Of a stretch of 5,483 bases of DNA, positions 1-4,979 are shown piece by piece; positions within the stretch are counted from its first letter, which is position 1, and each line of letters starts with the position of its first letter. The notes under the pieces are model-generated. The model ran no database searches and was not told where the DNA came from. It saw only the letters and a list, made by a program, of their open reading frames with translations. A program made the position numbers and the translations under genes. Origin of the DNA: an uncultured Fretibacterium sp. (lineage in GTDB: Bacteria; Synergistota; Synergistia; Synergistales; Aminobacteriaceae); contig CALAUZ010000022.1 of assembly GCA_937892105.1 (NCBI GenBank), positions 1-5,483 on the forward strand, in the 5' to 3' direction.

Positions 1-117
1 AAAAATATAAGAAAAAAATTTTAAATATTAGATAAAGAAAATAAAGAGCAATACAATAGATTTATTTTTATAGCATTTGGAGTAGTTTACTAAAATTATA
101 TAAAAAGTTACCCTTCA
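1..117. other. AT-rich non-coding flank next to truncated terL
   Basis: This stretch has about 20 G or C among 117 bases (roughly 17% GC), against mid-40s by eye in the phage genes to its right. I see no open frame of useful length, no RNA gene and no convincing terminator. The change in composition falls within about 35 bases of the premature end of the large terminase gene. I infer that host DNA, or DNA of another origin, starts here and that the rest of terL was lost at the junction. Confidence 0.6.
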
Positions 118-1047
118 TCAGCTCCTCGAATAACTGTTTGCCACCCATTTGCTATATGGCAAGCCCGTGCGTTTTTCACGCTTGGATACTGTCTCTTCAG
201 GAACCCAACAGAAGAGTTTTAACAAATATTTCTCTTCTTCGGCTTCGGGCGGGAACAAAAGAGCTAAAGCCGTAATATCTTCAGAACTTGATAAATCCAA
301 GCCTCCATAGCACTTGCGTCCTCGCAAATCTTCTTCCCGAAATGTCGCTGCCTGACCTTGCATTACAACTGAATCTGGTATCCAAGCCACAGTGCTTCCG
401 ACCCATTGATTGAGCCTGAGCCAGCGGAAAGTGATTTCATCAGCCGGATTCTGTTCGGCTTCATGACAAGCCTCCCGCATTCCGTCAATCTGGATTGTGT
501 ATCCCAAAGAAGGATTTACTTTGTACCAGTTCTTCTCATCGCGCCAGTCTTCATCCATGCCGAGACTGTATATGACGGGATAGAACGTGTAATCCTCTCT
601 TTTGCCGTCTAAGATGTCCTGTGCCTTCTGATGAAGTTCATATGCTACGGACTCTCGATTATCTCCTGCCGTCGTTATAATGAAGTGCAACGGATTCCTT
701 CTTGCGTATGATGAACCTTTAGTCAGGATATCGTACAAATTACGTGTCTTCATGGCATGAATTTCGTCTATTACACAAGCTGAAACATTCAAACCATGTT
801 TTGAAGCCACGTCTGCTGATAAGACCTGATAAAATCCAGCATTGCTATAATTTACAATTTGCTTCGTTGCCCCCATGATCTTACTTCGTTTCATGAGAGC
901 CGGTGTCATCTCAACTACCCTTTTCGCAACATCGAAGACTAAACTCGCTTGCGCCCTGTCACAAGCCGCACCGTAAACTTCAGCACTCGGCTCTCCGTCG
1001 GCGTATAACATGTAAAGTGCTATTGCTGCTGCCAGCTCCGATTTACC
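118..1047 (-). CDS. terL: Phage terminase large subunit, exon 2 (rest of ATPase, truncated nuclease)
   Basis: The large terminase is the ATP-driven motor and nuclease that cuts and packs phage DNA into proheads. This exon opens with GKSELAAAIALY, the second half of Walker A, upstream of the ATG at 1011 that a simple gene caller would pick. After joining to exon 1, numbering gives Walker A at P86-S92, Walker B CVIDEIHA with D183-E184, a coupling motif ITTAG near residue 214, and the RNase H-like nuclease's first acidic residue D340 in YGGLDLSSSEDIT. The frame then ends in SKWVANSYSRS and two TGA codons. Relatives associated with P27 small subunits usually run to about 530-600 residues, whereas this would be 398. 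Most of the nuclease domain and its remaining metal-binding residues are absent. ATPase assignment is firm; activity of this copy is unlikely. Confidence 0.93.
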   Translation of the reverse strand, partial: GKSELAAAIALYMLYADGEPSAEVYGAACDRAQASLVFDVAKRVVEMTPALMKRSKIMGATKQIVNYSNAGFYQVLSADVASKHGLNVSACVIDEIHAMKTRNLYDILTKGSSYARRNPLHFIITTAGDNRESVAYELHQKAQDILDGKREDYTFYPVIYSLGMDEDWRDEKNWYKVNPSLGYTIQIDGMREACHEAEQNPADEITFRWLRLNQWVGSTVAWIPDSVVMQGQAATFREEDLRGRKCYGGLDLSSSEDITALALLFPPEAEEEKYLLKLFCWVPEETVSKREKRTGLPYSKWVANSYSRS

Positions 1048-1461
1048 CCGTAATGTTCAACACGAGTCGCTAATTCGTGTCAGCCTTTCGGCATCTTCTG
1101 GATTTCCCAGAAGCGCAGACTATATCTTCATCCTTTTTAGGATGCCCACCGCTTCAGATCGCTTGATCTTACACAATCAGTATTTTTGTAGTGTAGTTAT
1201 CATCGTCATCGTTAATACAGTCAAGAAATACTGTGATAGTCGTTGAACCTTCCTCTGTTAGAGGCTTGGCTGCGAGTTACCGATTTTTGATTGTGTTTAG
1301 GATTTAACCATACACAAATCTGTATCATTCTTTCTGCTTTCGCCGCCGTCACGCTTGAGCATTTCATCTTTTCGTTGTGGCTGATACAGCTTTACGGCTT
1401 TCTCGCAATTCAATGGGTGATTTTACGAACACATTACTGTGAACGAGAACTATAAATTTTA
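1048..1461 (-). ncRNA. Group I self-splicing intron inside terL, no homing endonuclease
   Basis: This 414-nt insertion splits terL between AAT (Asn89) and GGT (Gly90). The upstream exon ends in U and the intron ends in G, as in group I introns. P1: exon AGAAU (1466-1462) pairs with GUUCU (1450-1446), with U-G at the splice site. P10: AUUUAU (1457-1452) pairs with exon-2 GUAAAU (1046-1041). A P2-like helix CUGUAUCA/UGAUACAG lies at 1389-1382 and 1327-1320, and a 9-bp P3 candidate at 1296-1288 with 1179-1171. A P6-type hairpin is at 1264-1252. P7 is GACUAU (1241-1236) with AUAGUC (1123-1118), in typical contexts GGUUCAACGACUAU and GAUGAAGAUAUAGUC. A P7.1 hairpin (1234-1217) suggests subgroup IA. 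Further hairpins: 1169-1156, 1144-1129 (P8 type), 1113-1095 (P9) and 1080-1060. An in-frame UAA is the first intron codon. I see no endonuclease motif. Confidence 0.93.
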
Positions 1462-1728
1462 ATTCTTCTTGGGTATTTCAATAAATGCTGTCTTGAATTG
1501 CCGTGTTCCGTCAGGTTTGACTATGCCGTATATATCCCTGACCAGTCGTTCTTCCCAAGGGAGCAGCCAGAACGGTTTTCCGGCATACTCGCCTTTCGTA
1601 TGACACAGCATCTCTATAAACTTTACCGCCCGATCAGCTTTTGCCTTGTCGTAATGCGATGCCGGCAGCATGAATCGGGACGGCTTGTAATCAGTTAGTT
1701 TTGGATAATTTTCTGGTCGTTGCTTCAA
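1462..1728 (-). CDS. terL: Phage terminase large subunit, exon 1 (N-terminus to half of Walker A)
   Basis: This encodes 89 residues of the large terminase: an N-terminal adaptor-like part, the conserved segment KPFWLLPWEERLVRDIYG (residues 51-68), and FIEIPKKN, the first half of Walker A. Read without splicing, translation meets TAA at 1461-1459 immediately after Asn89. The start is a TTG, five bases past the terS stop, behind a purine-rich GAGGAGGAGTGAGG that serves as ribosome binding site; no ATG lies upstream in frame, and the first internal Met is residue 20. Close spacing to terS indicates co-transcription and probably coupled translation. A product made from unspliced message would lack the ATP-binding lysine, Walker B and nuclease. 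Function depends on removal of the intron at 1461-1048. Confidence 0.92.
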
Positions 1729-1732
1729 ATCC

Positions 1733-2203
1733 TCACTCCTCCTCGCCTAATAGTGCATCTAAATCATCTACAGCCTTGCCTTCTCCGTTTCCCGCAATAA
1801 TTCGGCTTCTGGCAGCAGGAGTTAATCCGAACTGCTCTGCAAATTGCTGCATCAACTTCAAATACTGCTGAGCGATAGAAATATATGGAACTTGCTGTGG
1901 ATAGCCAGACGGGGTTCTTATGACAAGTCCTCTGTCCGTGATTCTTTCTTCAGCTTCTTTCCAACGGGCGTATGCTTGACAGTAACCGGCGAAGGCCGCC
2001 ATATCAGCTTCTGTCAAAACTCCCATTGCTTCTAATGTCTTCGCTAACCGCCGCCATTCCTTTTTAGCTTCCGGCTCAAGCCATTTAGGACATGGGGGAG
2101 CTTTTCTTTGAGGCTGAGGCTCATGTTCATTAAGTTTTCTCTTGCCCGGATTTCCCTCAAGGATTTTTACGGCTGTCGGTTTCGGCTTCCTACCAGCATG
2201 CAT
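1733..2203 (-). CDS. terS: Phage terminase small subunit, P27 family
   Basis: The small terminase subunit binds phage DNA at the packaging site and recruits the large subunit. The 156-residue product begins MHAGRKPKPTAVKILEGNPG, the basic N-terminal signature of the P27 small-terminase family. It continues with a helical middle (KWLEPEAKKEWRRLAKTLEAMG, then a Tyr/Ala-rich helix) and ends in an acidic tail (DDLDALLGEEE). Length is normal for the family and nothing is broken. I chose the ATG at 2203. A longer frame starting with GTG at 2215 would place its start codon inside the Shine-Dalgarno sequence GGAGGTGAT, which sits 7 bases before 2203. It lies directly upstream of terL in the usual order and shares its transcript. 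Confidence 0.95.
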   Translation of the reverse strand: MHAGRKPKPTAVKILEGNPGKRKLNEHEPQPQRKAPPCPKWLEPEAKKEWRRLAKTLEAMGVLTEADMAAFAGYCQAYARWKEAEERITDRGLVIRTPSGYPQQVPYISIAQQYLKLMQQFAEQFGLTPAARSRIIAGNGEGKAVDDLDALLGEEE

Positions 2204-2210
2204 ATTAAAA

Positions 2211-2219
2211 ATCACCTCC
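2211..2219 (-). promoter_or_regulatory. Strong ribosome binding site of terS
   Basis: GGAGGTGAT matches the Bacillota-type consensus complementary to the 3' end of 16S rRNA over its whole length and sits 7 bases before the ATG at 2203. It overlaps the alternative GTG at 2215, which rules that codon out as the start. Confidence 0.85.
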
Positions 2220-2243
2220 AGGAAACCAAAAAGTTAAATTTTG

Positions 2244-2272
2244 TTTAATAAACTAAAATAGCTAAATGTAAA
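2244..2272 (-). promoter_or_regulatory. Weak candidate promoter for terS-terL
   Basis: TTTACA (2272-2267) matches a sigma-70 type -35 at five of six positions. It is followed after 17 bases by ATTAAA (2249-2244), a poor -10. It lies in an AT-rich gap just after the upstream terminator, where a promoter for the packaging genes would be expected. AT-rich DNA often yields such matches, so the call is tentative. Confidence 0.28.
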
Positions 2273-2301
2273 AATTAGACTGGTTTTTACGCCAGTCTAA
2301 T
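2269..2301 (-). terminator. Rho-independent terminator between small-gene unit and terS
   Basis: Read on the minus strand, ATTAGACTGG pairs perfectly with CCAGTCTAAT (10 bp, 8-base loop), and the stem runs into five T residues. It would end transcripts coming from the DUF3846-like gene side and insulate terS-terL. On the plus strand the stem is not followed by a T run. Confidence 0.75.
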
Positions 2302-2349
2302 CACATATATCAGCCTTAATGAATGCCTAATATTTAGCTCTTGGGTTCT

Positions 2350-2427
2350 TTAGCTCCCAGTTTCTGCTCATATTTCAAACAGAGTATCGCGCAAAATATC
2401 ACACACGGTGATTCTTCTCATTGTCAT
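2350..2427 (-). pseudogene. Possible small phage ORF with frameshift
   Basis: After the DUF3846-like gene a frame opens with ATG at 2427, placed 9 bases after AAGGA. It reads MTMRRITVCDILRDTLFEI and stops at 2370-2368. From about the middle, the +1 frame continues with CAILCLKYEQKLGAKEPKS and stops near 2325, which reads more like a natural protein end than the first frame's end. A single-base change around 2385-2395 could have split one small gene of about 30-35 residues. I do not recognise a family. The evidence is only the ribosome binding site and the texture of the two frames, so this may be non-coding. Confidence 0.3.
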
Positions 2428-2443
2428 TTTCGCCATTCCTTTC

Positions 2444-2890
2444 TCAGCCTAAGACACGTGGCTGTTCTAAACTCCCGACTTTGAAACGCACGATTTTCTT
2501 GTCCGACGTTCTGAAAAATATCTCTTGATGAGCGAACTTAGCCGCATATTTCTCTGCCATTTCATCACTGAGGCCGCCGAAGTCAGTGTCAGTTAATCCT
2601 GTGATGAGGAAATTTCCGCAAACGATATCGTAGATGTTGTTATCCTCATCTTCAAGGCATCGATTGGGCAGTGAGCCGTTAAATTTAGCCTCATCGCAAG
2701 CGATGACCGCTACTTCATAATCCCACGGATAAAGAGCCTCGATGTTGCCGCCGACTAATTTCTGAAGCGATTCGAGTGTATGCTCAATGTTTATGAGCTT
2801 CGGTTTTTCCATTGGCTCAACAAGTAAAACTCGGATTGTGTTTGTCGTTGTAGCAGCTGTTGTAGTGGCTGTTGTCGCTGTCCCCGTCAT
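2444..2890 (-). CDS. DUF3846-like phage protein with Thr-rich N-terminal extension
   Basis: The 148-residue product from ATG 2890 contains IRVLLVEPMEKPKLINI followed by LESLQKLVGGNIEAL, then an acidic segment with NRCLEDEDNNIYDIVCGNF. This pattern is typical of the DUF3846 family found in phages and mobile elements of Bacillota; its biochemical role is not known to me. The family core normally starts close to the IRVLLVEP strand. Here it is preceded by about 18 residues made almost only of Thr and Ala (TGTATTATTTAATTT). A TTG at 2932 would give a longer frame, but GAGAGGA lies about 9 bases before 2890, so I prefer the ATG. The DUF5049-like gene ends 25 bases upstream, consistent with one transcript that stops at the 2269-2301 terminator. 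Confidence 0.85.
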   Translation of the reverse strand: MTGTATTATTTAATTTNTIRVLLVEPMEKPKLINIEHTLESLQKLVGGNIEALYPWDYEVAVIACDEAKFNGSLPNRCLEDEDNNIYDIVCGNFLITGLTDTDFGGLSDEMAEKYAAKFAHQEIFFRTSDKKIVRFKVGSLEQPRVLG

Positions 2891-2915
2891 TGCGTCTGTC
2901 CTCTCTGTCTTTGCC

Positions 2916-3098
2916 TTAGTCCTCCCTACCAAAAACGATGAAATGAAAGTATCGCTTTGGGCTGTCCTCTATCCAATCAACCAGCTCATAAAACCCATTG
3001 TCGAAGGCAAGTCTTTGAACTGTTCGCCAGTCACACATGTTTGTCCGTCCGCTCAGCCTAATCTTTTCCAATTGCTCTCTAATTTCTTGCGTGATCAT
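2916..3098 (-). CDS. DUF5049-like small phage protein
   Basis: The 60-residue product begins MITQEIREQLEKIRLSG and continues TNMCDWRTVQRLAFDNGFYELVDWIEDSPKRYFHFIVFG. This layout of helix, TNMxD turn, YELVxxI helix and Y-x-H-F-I strand is what I associate with DUF5049 proteins of Bacillota phages, whose function is unknown. The frame is open up to 3155, but GGGAGG stands 8 bases before the ATG at 3098 and the family starts with MITxEI, so the shorter start is right. It overlaps the end of the preceding gene by 20 bases in another frame, which suggests coupled translation. Confidence 0.85.
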   Translation of the reverse strand: MITQEIREQLEKIRLSGRTNMCDWRTVQRLAFDNGFYELVDWIEDSPKRYFHFIVFGRED

Positions 3099-3405
3099 GT
3101 TCTTTTCCTCCCCACACGATATCATCAAGAAGCTCTCGTTCAGTAAGGCCATCACATTTCAGCTCTGGGCTGTTTTCAACGCGGTCGATTAGCTTCTGTG
3201 CTGACATATAATCATCAGCGTTTGGCTCGCCTGTTACAAATTCCTTCAGCAAATAGAACATCTCATAAGCCTCGGCGAAAATCTTCGATGCTCTATCTCC
3301 CCATGCTGTCCCCAAGACTTCTCCTGACTCATTATCTATGATTTCAGAATGAATATTGCATTCGTCTAAGCCCATATCTGCGCCTATGACTTGTATTTTA
3401 TGCAT
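3079..3405 (-). CDS. Uncharacterised small phage protein
   Basis: The 108-residue acidic product begins MHKIQVIGADMGLDECNI. It looks soluble, with a strand-rich N-terminal half (EIIDNESGEVLGTAWG) and a helical C-terminal half (AYEMFYLLKEFV; SAQKLIDRVENS). There is no signal peptide or membrane segment. I do not recognise a family. AGGA lies about 9 bases before the ATG. The last codons overlap the DUF5049-like gene, and both belong to the chain of closely packed minus-strand genes typical of the accessory stretch upstream of phage terminase genes. Confidence 0.75.
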   Translation of the reverse strand: MHKIQVIGADMGLDECNIHSEIIDNESGEVLGTAWGDRASKIFAEAYEMFYLLKEFVTGEPNADDYMSAQKLIDRVENSPELKCDGLTERELLDDIVWGGKEHDHARN

Positions 3406-3446
3406 ATTTCTTTTCCTATTTTCCTTTCTGAGCTAAAACTCTGTCT

Positions 3447-3572
3447 TTACAAGTTTTTTGCCCCATGTTTTTGTCGCTGTCTATACTTGATTGCTTCGCC
3501 AATATAGTCAACGCCCGCTTTTTTACGCAAAAACGGCAGGAAGTCTTTTTCGGAAAAATCCCGCCGTTTCAC
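3447..3572 (-). CDS. Small basic protein, 41 residues, GTG start
   Basis: From GTG at 3572 the frame encodes MKRRDFSEKDFLPFLRKKA, then GVDYIGEAIKYRQRQKHGAKNL, ending in TAA. It fills most of the 188-base gap between the MSHF-family gene and the next gene, in the same frame as the former and directly after its stop. The product is strongly basic and mostly helical, as expected of a small nucleic-acid-binding protein, but no known motif is visible. The weak point is initiation: no good ribosome binding site precedes the GTG. Reinitiation after the upstream stop 22 bases away is possible. Amino-acid texture favours a real gene. Confidence 0.5.
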   Translation of the reverse strand: MKRRDFSEKDFLPFLRKKAGVDYIGEAIKYRQRQKHGAKNL

Positions 3573-3593
3573 ATGTTGACAGGGTTGATAAGC

Positions 3594-4292
3594 CTAAATG
3601 TGGCAGTCCACGATTGTGACGGTTTTATTTTCGTCTTCCCCGTCGATGAAGTTCTTGACGAAGTTGTTTTCCCAGTCAGCGGCTTCATCTGGACTTTCAT
3701 CACTCATTCCGAACCAGCCAACGTCTCCGGGACTGCACCAAATACCATCTGACGTAACAACAGCATACGTGTGAAAAGCCGCCTGTCTTCTGGCATAGTT
3801 CTCACGAGTGCCATAAGTCTCTCGGTAGTATTTTTCGTTCCAGAAACTGAATGGCATCTTCTCATCGGGTTCAAGTGGCTTGTGATCAACAAATATGTCC
3901 CAGAAACGAAGAGCTTTGTTATACTCATCCTGGTCAGGGCTAAAATCGAGATCCCTGATTTTTGCTGAATTGACGCGAGTTCCATCTTTAAGCTTCAGTT
4001 CTCCTTCCCAACGTCCCCTTTCTAACCACCAATCCCAGTGGGCATCAGGGTTTGAGGTGCTGTAGATGTTCCCTTTCTTGTCAGTGATACAGCCTTCTGC
4101 CATGAATTTCCAGCATTCTTCATCCGTTTTATCCTTGAAGGCAGGATAGTTTTTACGGACGTAATCGATGGCTTCTTGTTTCGTGTACTCGATGTATGGC
4201 GCACGGTCGTTGCCTTCATAGTACGGCTCTAACAGCTCTTCAACGCCGAGTCCGTCGTCTTCTGTGAATACCAATACGCTGAAATGTGACAT
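3594..4292 (-). CDS. MSHF-family phage protein of unknown function
   Basis: The 232-residue product begins MSHFSVLVF and ends TVTIVDCHI, both hallmarks of a protein found in very many phages of Bacillota and other bacteria (usually MSHFTVLVIG at the start and a TVVDCHI end). The middle has NPDAHWDWWLERGRWEGEL; relatives usually show WDWxxxGGRWxG, so the first Gly of GGRW is Arg here. A later block, FHTYAVVTSDGIW with GDVGWFGM, also fits the family. Its function is unknown; no enzyme motif, signal peptide or membrane segment is visible. The frame extends upstream to 4355 from a TTG, but AAGGGAGAG precedes the ATG at 4292 and the family starts there. It lies downstream of a stable intergenic hairpin. 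Confidence 0.9.
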   Translation of the reverse strand: MSHFSVLVFTEDDGLGVEELLEPYYEGNDRAPYIEYTKQEAIDYVRKNYPAFKDKTDEECWKFMAEGCITDKKGNIYSTSNPDAHWDWWLERGRWEGELKLKDGTRVNSAKIRDLDFSPDQDEYNKALRFWDIFVDHKPLEPDEKMPFSFWNEKYYRETYGTRENYARRQAAFHTYAVVTSDGIWCSPGDVGWFGMSDESPDEAADWENNFVKNFIDGEDENKTVTIVDCHI

Positions 4293-4347
4293 TGTATTCT
4301 CTCCCTTAATTGTTTGTTTTTTTCCTGTCTTGGCTTCATTTTTTTGA

Positions 4348-4382
4348 GAATTCAAGTGAGGAATTAAACCCCACCTGAATTC
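4348..4382. repeat. Intergenic hairpin, 14-bp stem with terminal EcoRI-type hexamers
   Basis: On the minus strand GAATTCAGGTGGGG pairs with CCTCACTTGAATTC (14 pairs, two of them G-U, 7-base loop). It sits between the stop of the Thr-rich gene and the MSHF-family gene. No T run follows on the minus strand, so it is not a standard terminator for the genes here. On the plus strand a T run starts four bases after the stem, which could make a weak terminator in that direction. It may instead be an mRNA-stabilising or processing element. Confidence 0.55.
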
Positions 4383-4392
4383 TGATGTTTTT

Positions 4393-4689
4393 CTAGTCCG
4401 TGATTATCGCTGTAATTTCAAAACGCTGGTTGAATTCTTCCGGGCTGATGATTGTGTCATCAGAACCATCGTCCGCGCCGTAGAACACAGCGATGCCGTC
4501 CTCGCACGTGTTTGCAACGCCGTCTTTACCCGTTGAAATCTCCCTTATTTCAATCGTGTGCGCTGTCTTTTCGGCCTCAACGAGCGTTTCATAAGCTGTT
4601 GTTGCCGTCGTTGTTGCTTCTGTTCTTGTTGATGTTGATGCTGTTCCTGTTGTTTCTGTCCTTACCATTTTTTGTTGCCGTCCTTTCAT
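4393..4689 (-). CDS. Small acidic phage protein with Thr-rich N-terminus
   Basis: The product is 98 residues from ATG 4689, or 91 from ATG 4668 (MVRTETTG). Both starts have an AAAGGA about 12-13 bases upstream, so the choice is open. Residues from about 10 to 32 are dominated by Thr (TETTGTASTSTRTEATTTAT), encoded by imperfect ACA-type codon runs. The remainder is acidic and strand-rich: HTIEIREISTGKDG, EDGIAVFYGADDGSDD, then EEFNQRFEITAII. I do not recognise a family. The Thr-rich head followed by a compact domain resembles the layout of the DUF3846-like protein at 2444-2890. It is the first gene after the minus-strand terminator at 4809-4847 and so may begin its own transcript. Confidence 0.75.
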   Translation of the reverse strand: MKGRQQKMVRTETTGTASTSTRTEATTTATTAYETLVEAEKTAHTIEIREISTGKDGVANTCEDGIAVFYGADDGSDDTIISPEEFNQRFEITAIITD

Positions 4690-4808
4690 AAAATTCGACC
4701 GTTCCTTTGTTTGTCCCTTTGTTCACGGTGAGGCTATATTGCCGCAGGGTTGAAAACTTGGCAACGCGTAGTTCAGCGGGTAAAGTCAGTTGCCGCAAGG
4801 CTTTTTTC
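4690..4808 (-). promoter_or_regulatory. Structured leader upstream of the Thr-rich gene
   Basis: This gap holds two near-identical 11-mers on the minus strand, CCTTGCGGCAA (4800-4790) and CCCTGCGGCAA (4749-4739), 51 bases apart; each contains palindromic or near-palindromic TGCGGCA. Between them GTTGCC (4765-4760) can pair with GGCAAC (4794-4789) upstream or with GGCAA (4743-4739) downstream, so two exclusive folds are possible. Nearer the gene, ACAAAGGGAC and ACAAAGGAAC form a short direct repeat. A frame from TTG 4810 crosses the region, but it has no clear ribosome binding site and overlaps the next gene, so I treat it as non-coding. A regulatory role is inferred only from the pairing. Confidence 0.35.
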
Positions 4809-4847
4809 AAAAAACTGGGACAGCCACAAAAGCTGTGAGCTATCCCA
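4809..4847 (-). terminator. Rho-independent terminator, minus strand
   Basis: On the minus strand TGGGATAGC pairs with GCTGTCCCA (9 bp with one G-U), followed inward after one bulged T by CACA pairing with TGTG around a short loop. The stem is followed by GTTTTTTG. It is correctly placed to end transcription from the methyltransferase remnant and separates it from the small-gene unit. Confidence 0.75.
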
Positions 4848-4910
4848 TAGAGAAAAAATTACTGTGCAAATAAAACTACTTGTGTAATTGATGCCCTGTA
4901 GGCGTTGTTC

Positions 4911-4937
4911 ACTACATCAGTAAATGATGTAGTTTTT
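4911..4937 (+). terminator. Terminator-like hairpin in plus orientation
   Basis: ACTACATCA pairs perfectly with TGATGTAGT (9 bp, 5-base loop), and the stem runs into TTTTT on the plus strand. No plus-strand gene in the window would use it. On the minus strand the stem is followed by GAACAACG, so it is not a minus-strand terminator. It could be a block on antisense transcription or a relic. The rest of 4848-4979 is AT-rich, and I see no gene in it. Confidence 0.5.
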
Positions 4938-4979
4938 ATTGGTTTATACTTTTATAAAGTAAAGTCCAATTTAAAGTCT

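Noticed and set aside
1048..1461. Insertion sequence, intein or group II intron as cause of the terL split
   Set aside because: There is no transposase, terminal inverted repeat or target duplication. In-frame stops rule out an intein. The start is UAAAA rather than GUGYG and no domain V is seen, while group I helices are present and joining is exact.
2787..3146. Plus-strand frame with a Val/Ala-rich membrane-like segment
   Set aside because: It is the antisense of the Thr/Ala triplet run and of the DUF5049-like gene; the hydrophobic stretch is a by-product of reading ACN codons backwards, and both minus-strand genes are well supported.
3704..3985. Minus-strand alternative frame of 93 residues within the MSHF-family gene
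   Set aside because: It lies entirely inside a recognisable gene in another frame, and its protein has no natural texture.
4452..4691. Plus-strand frame rich in Leu and Phe resembling a membrane protein
   Set aside because: It is the antisense of the second Thr-rich head; there is no ribosome binding site, and the first half is Arg/Cys-rich noise.
4761..4785. tRNA-like string GTAGTTCAGCGGGTAAA
   Set aside because: It resembles a D-arm sequence, but there is no acceptor stem, anticodon arm or T-arm at the right distances.
4589..4810. Minus-strand frame from TTG 4810 (LRQLTLPAELRVAKFSTLRQYS)
   Set aside because: It has no ribosome binding site, starts within the terminator's T tract and overlaps the next gene for 100 bases in another frame, where it becomes Asn/Arg-rich. 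I kept the region as a leader, though a relic coding segment is not fully excluded.
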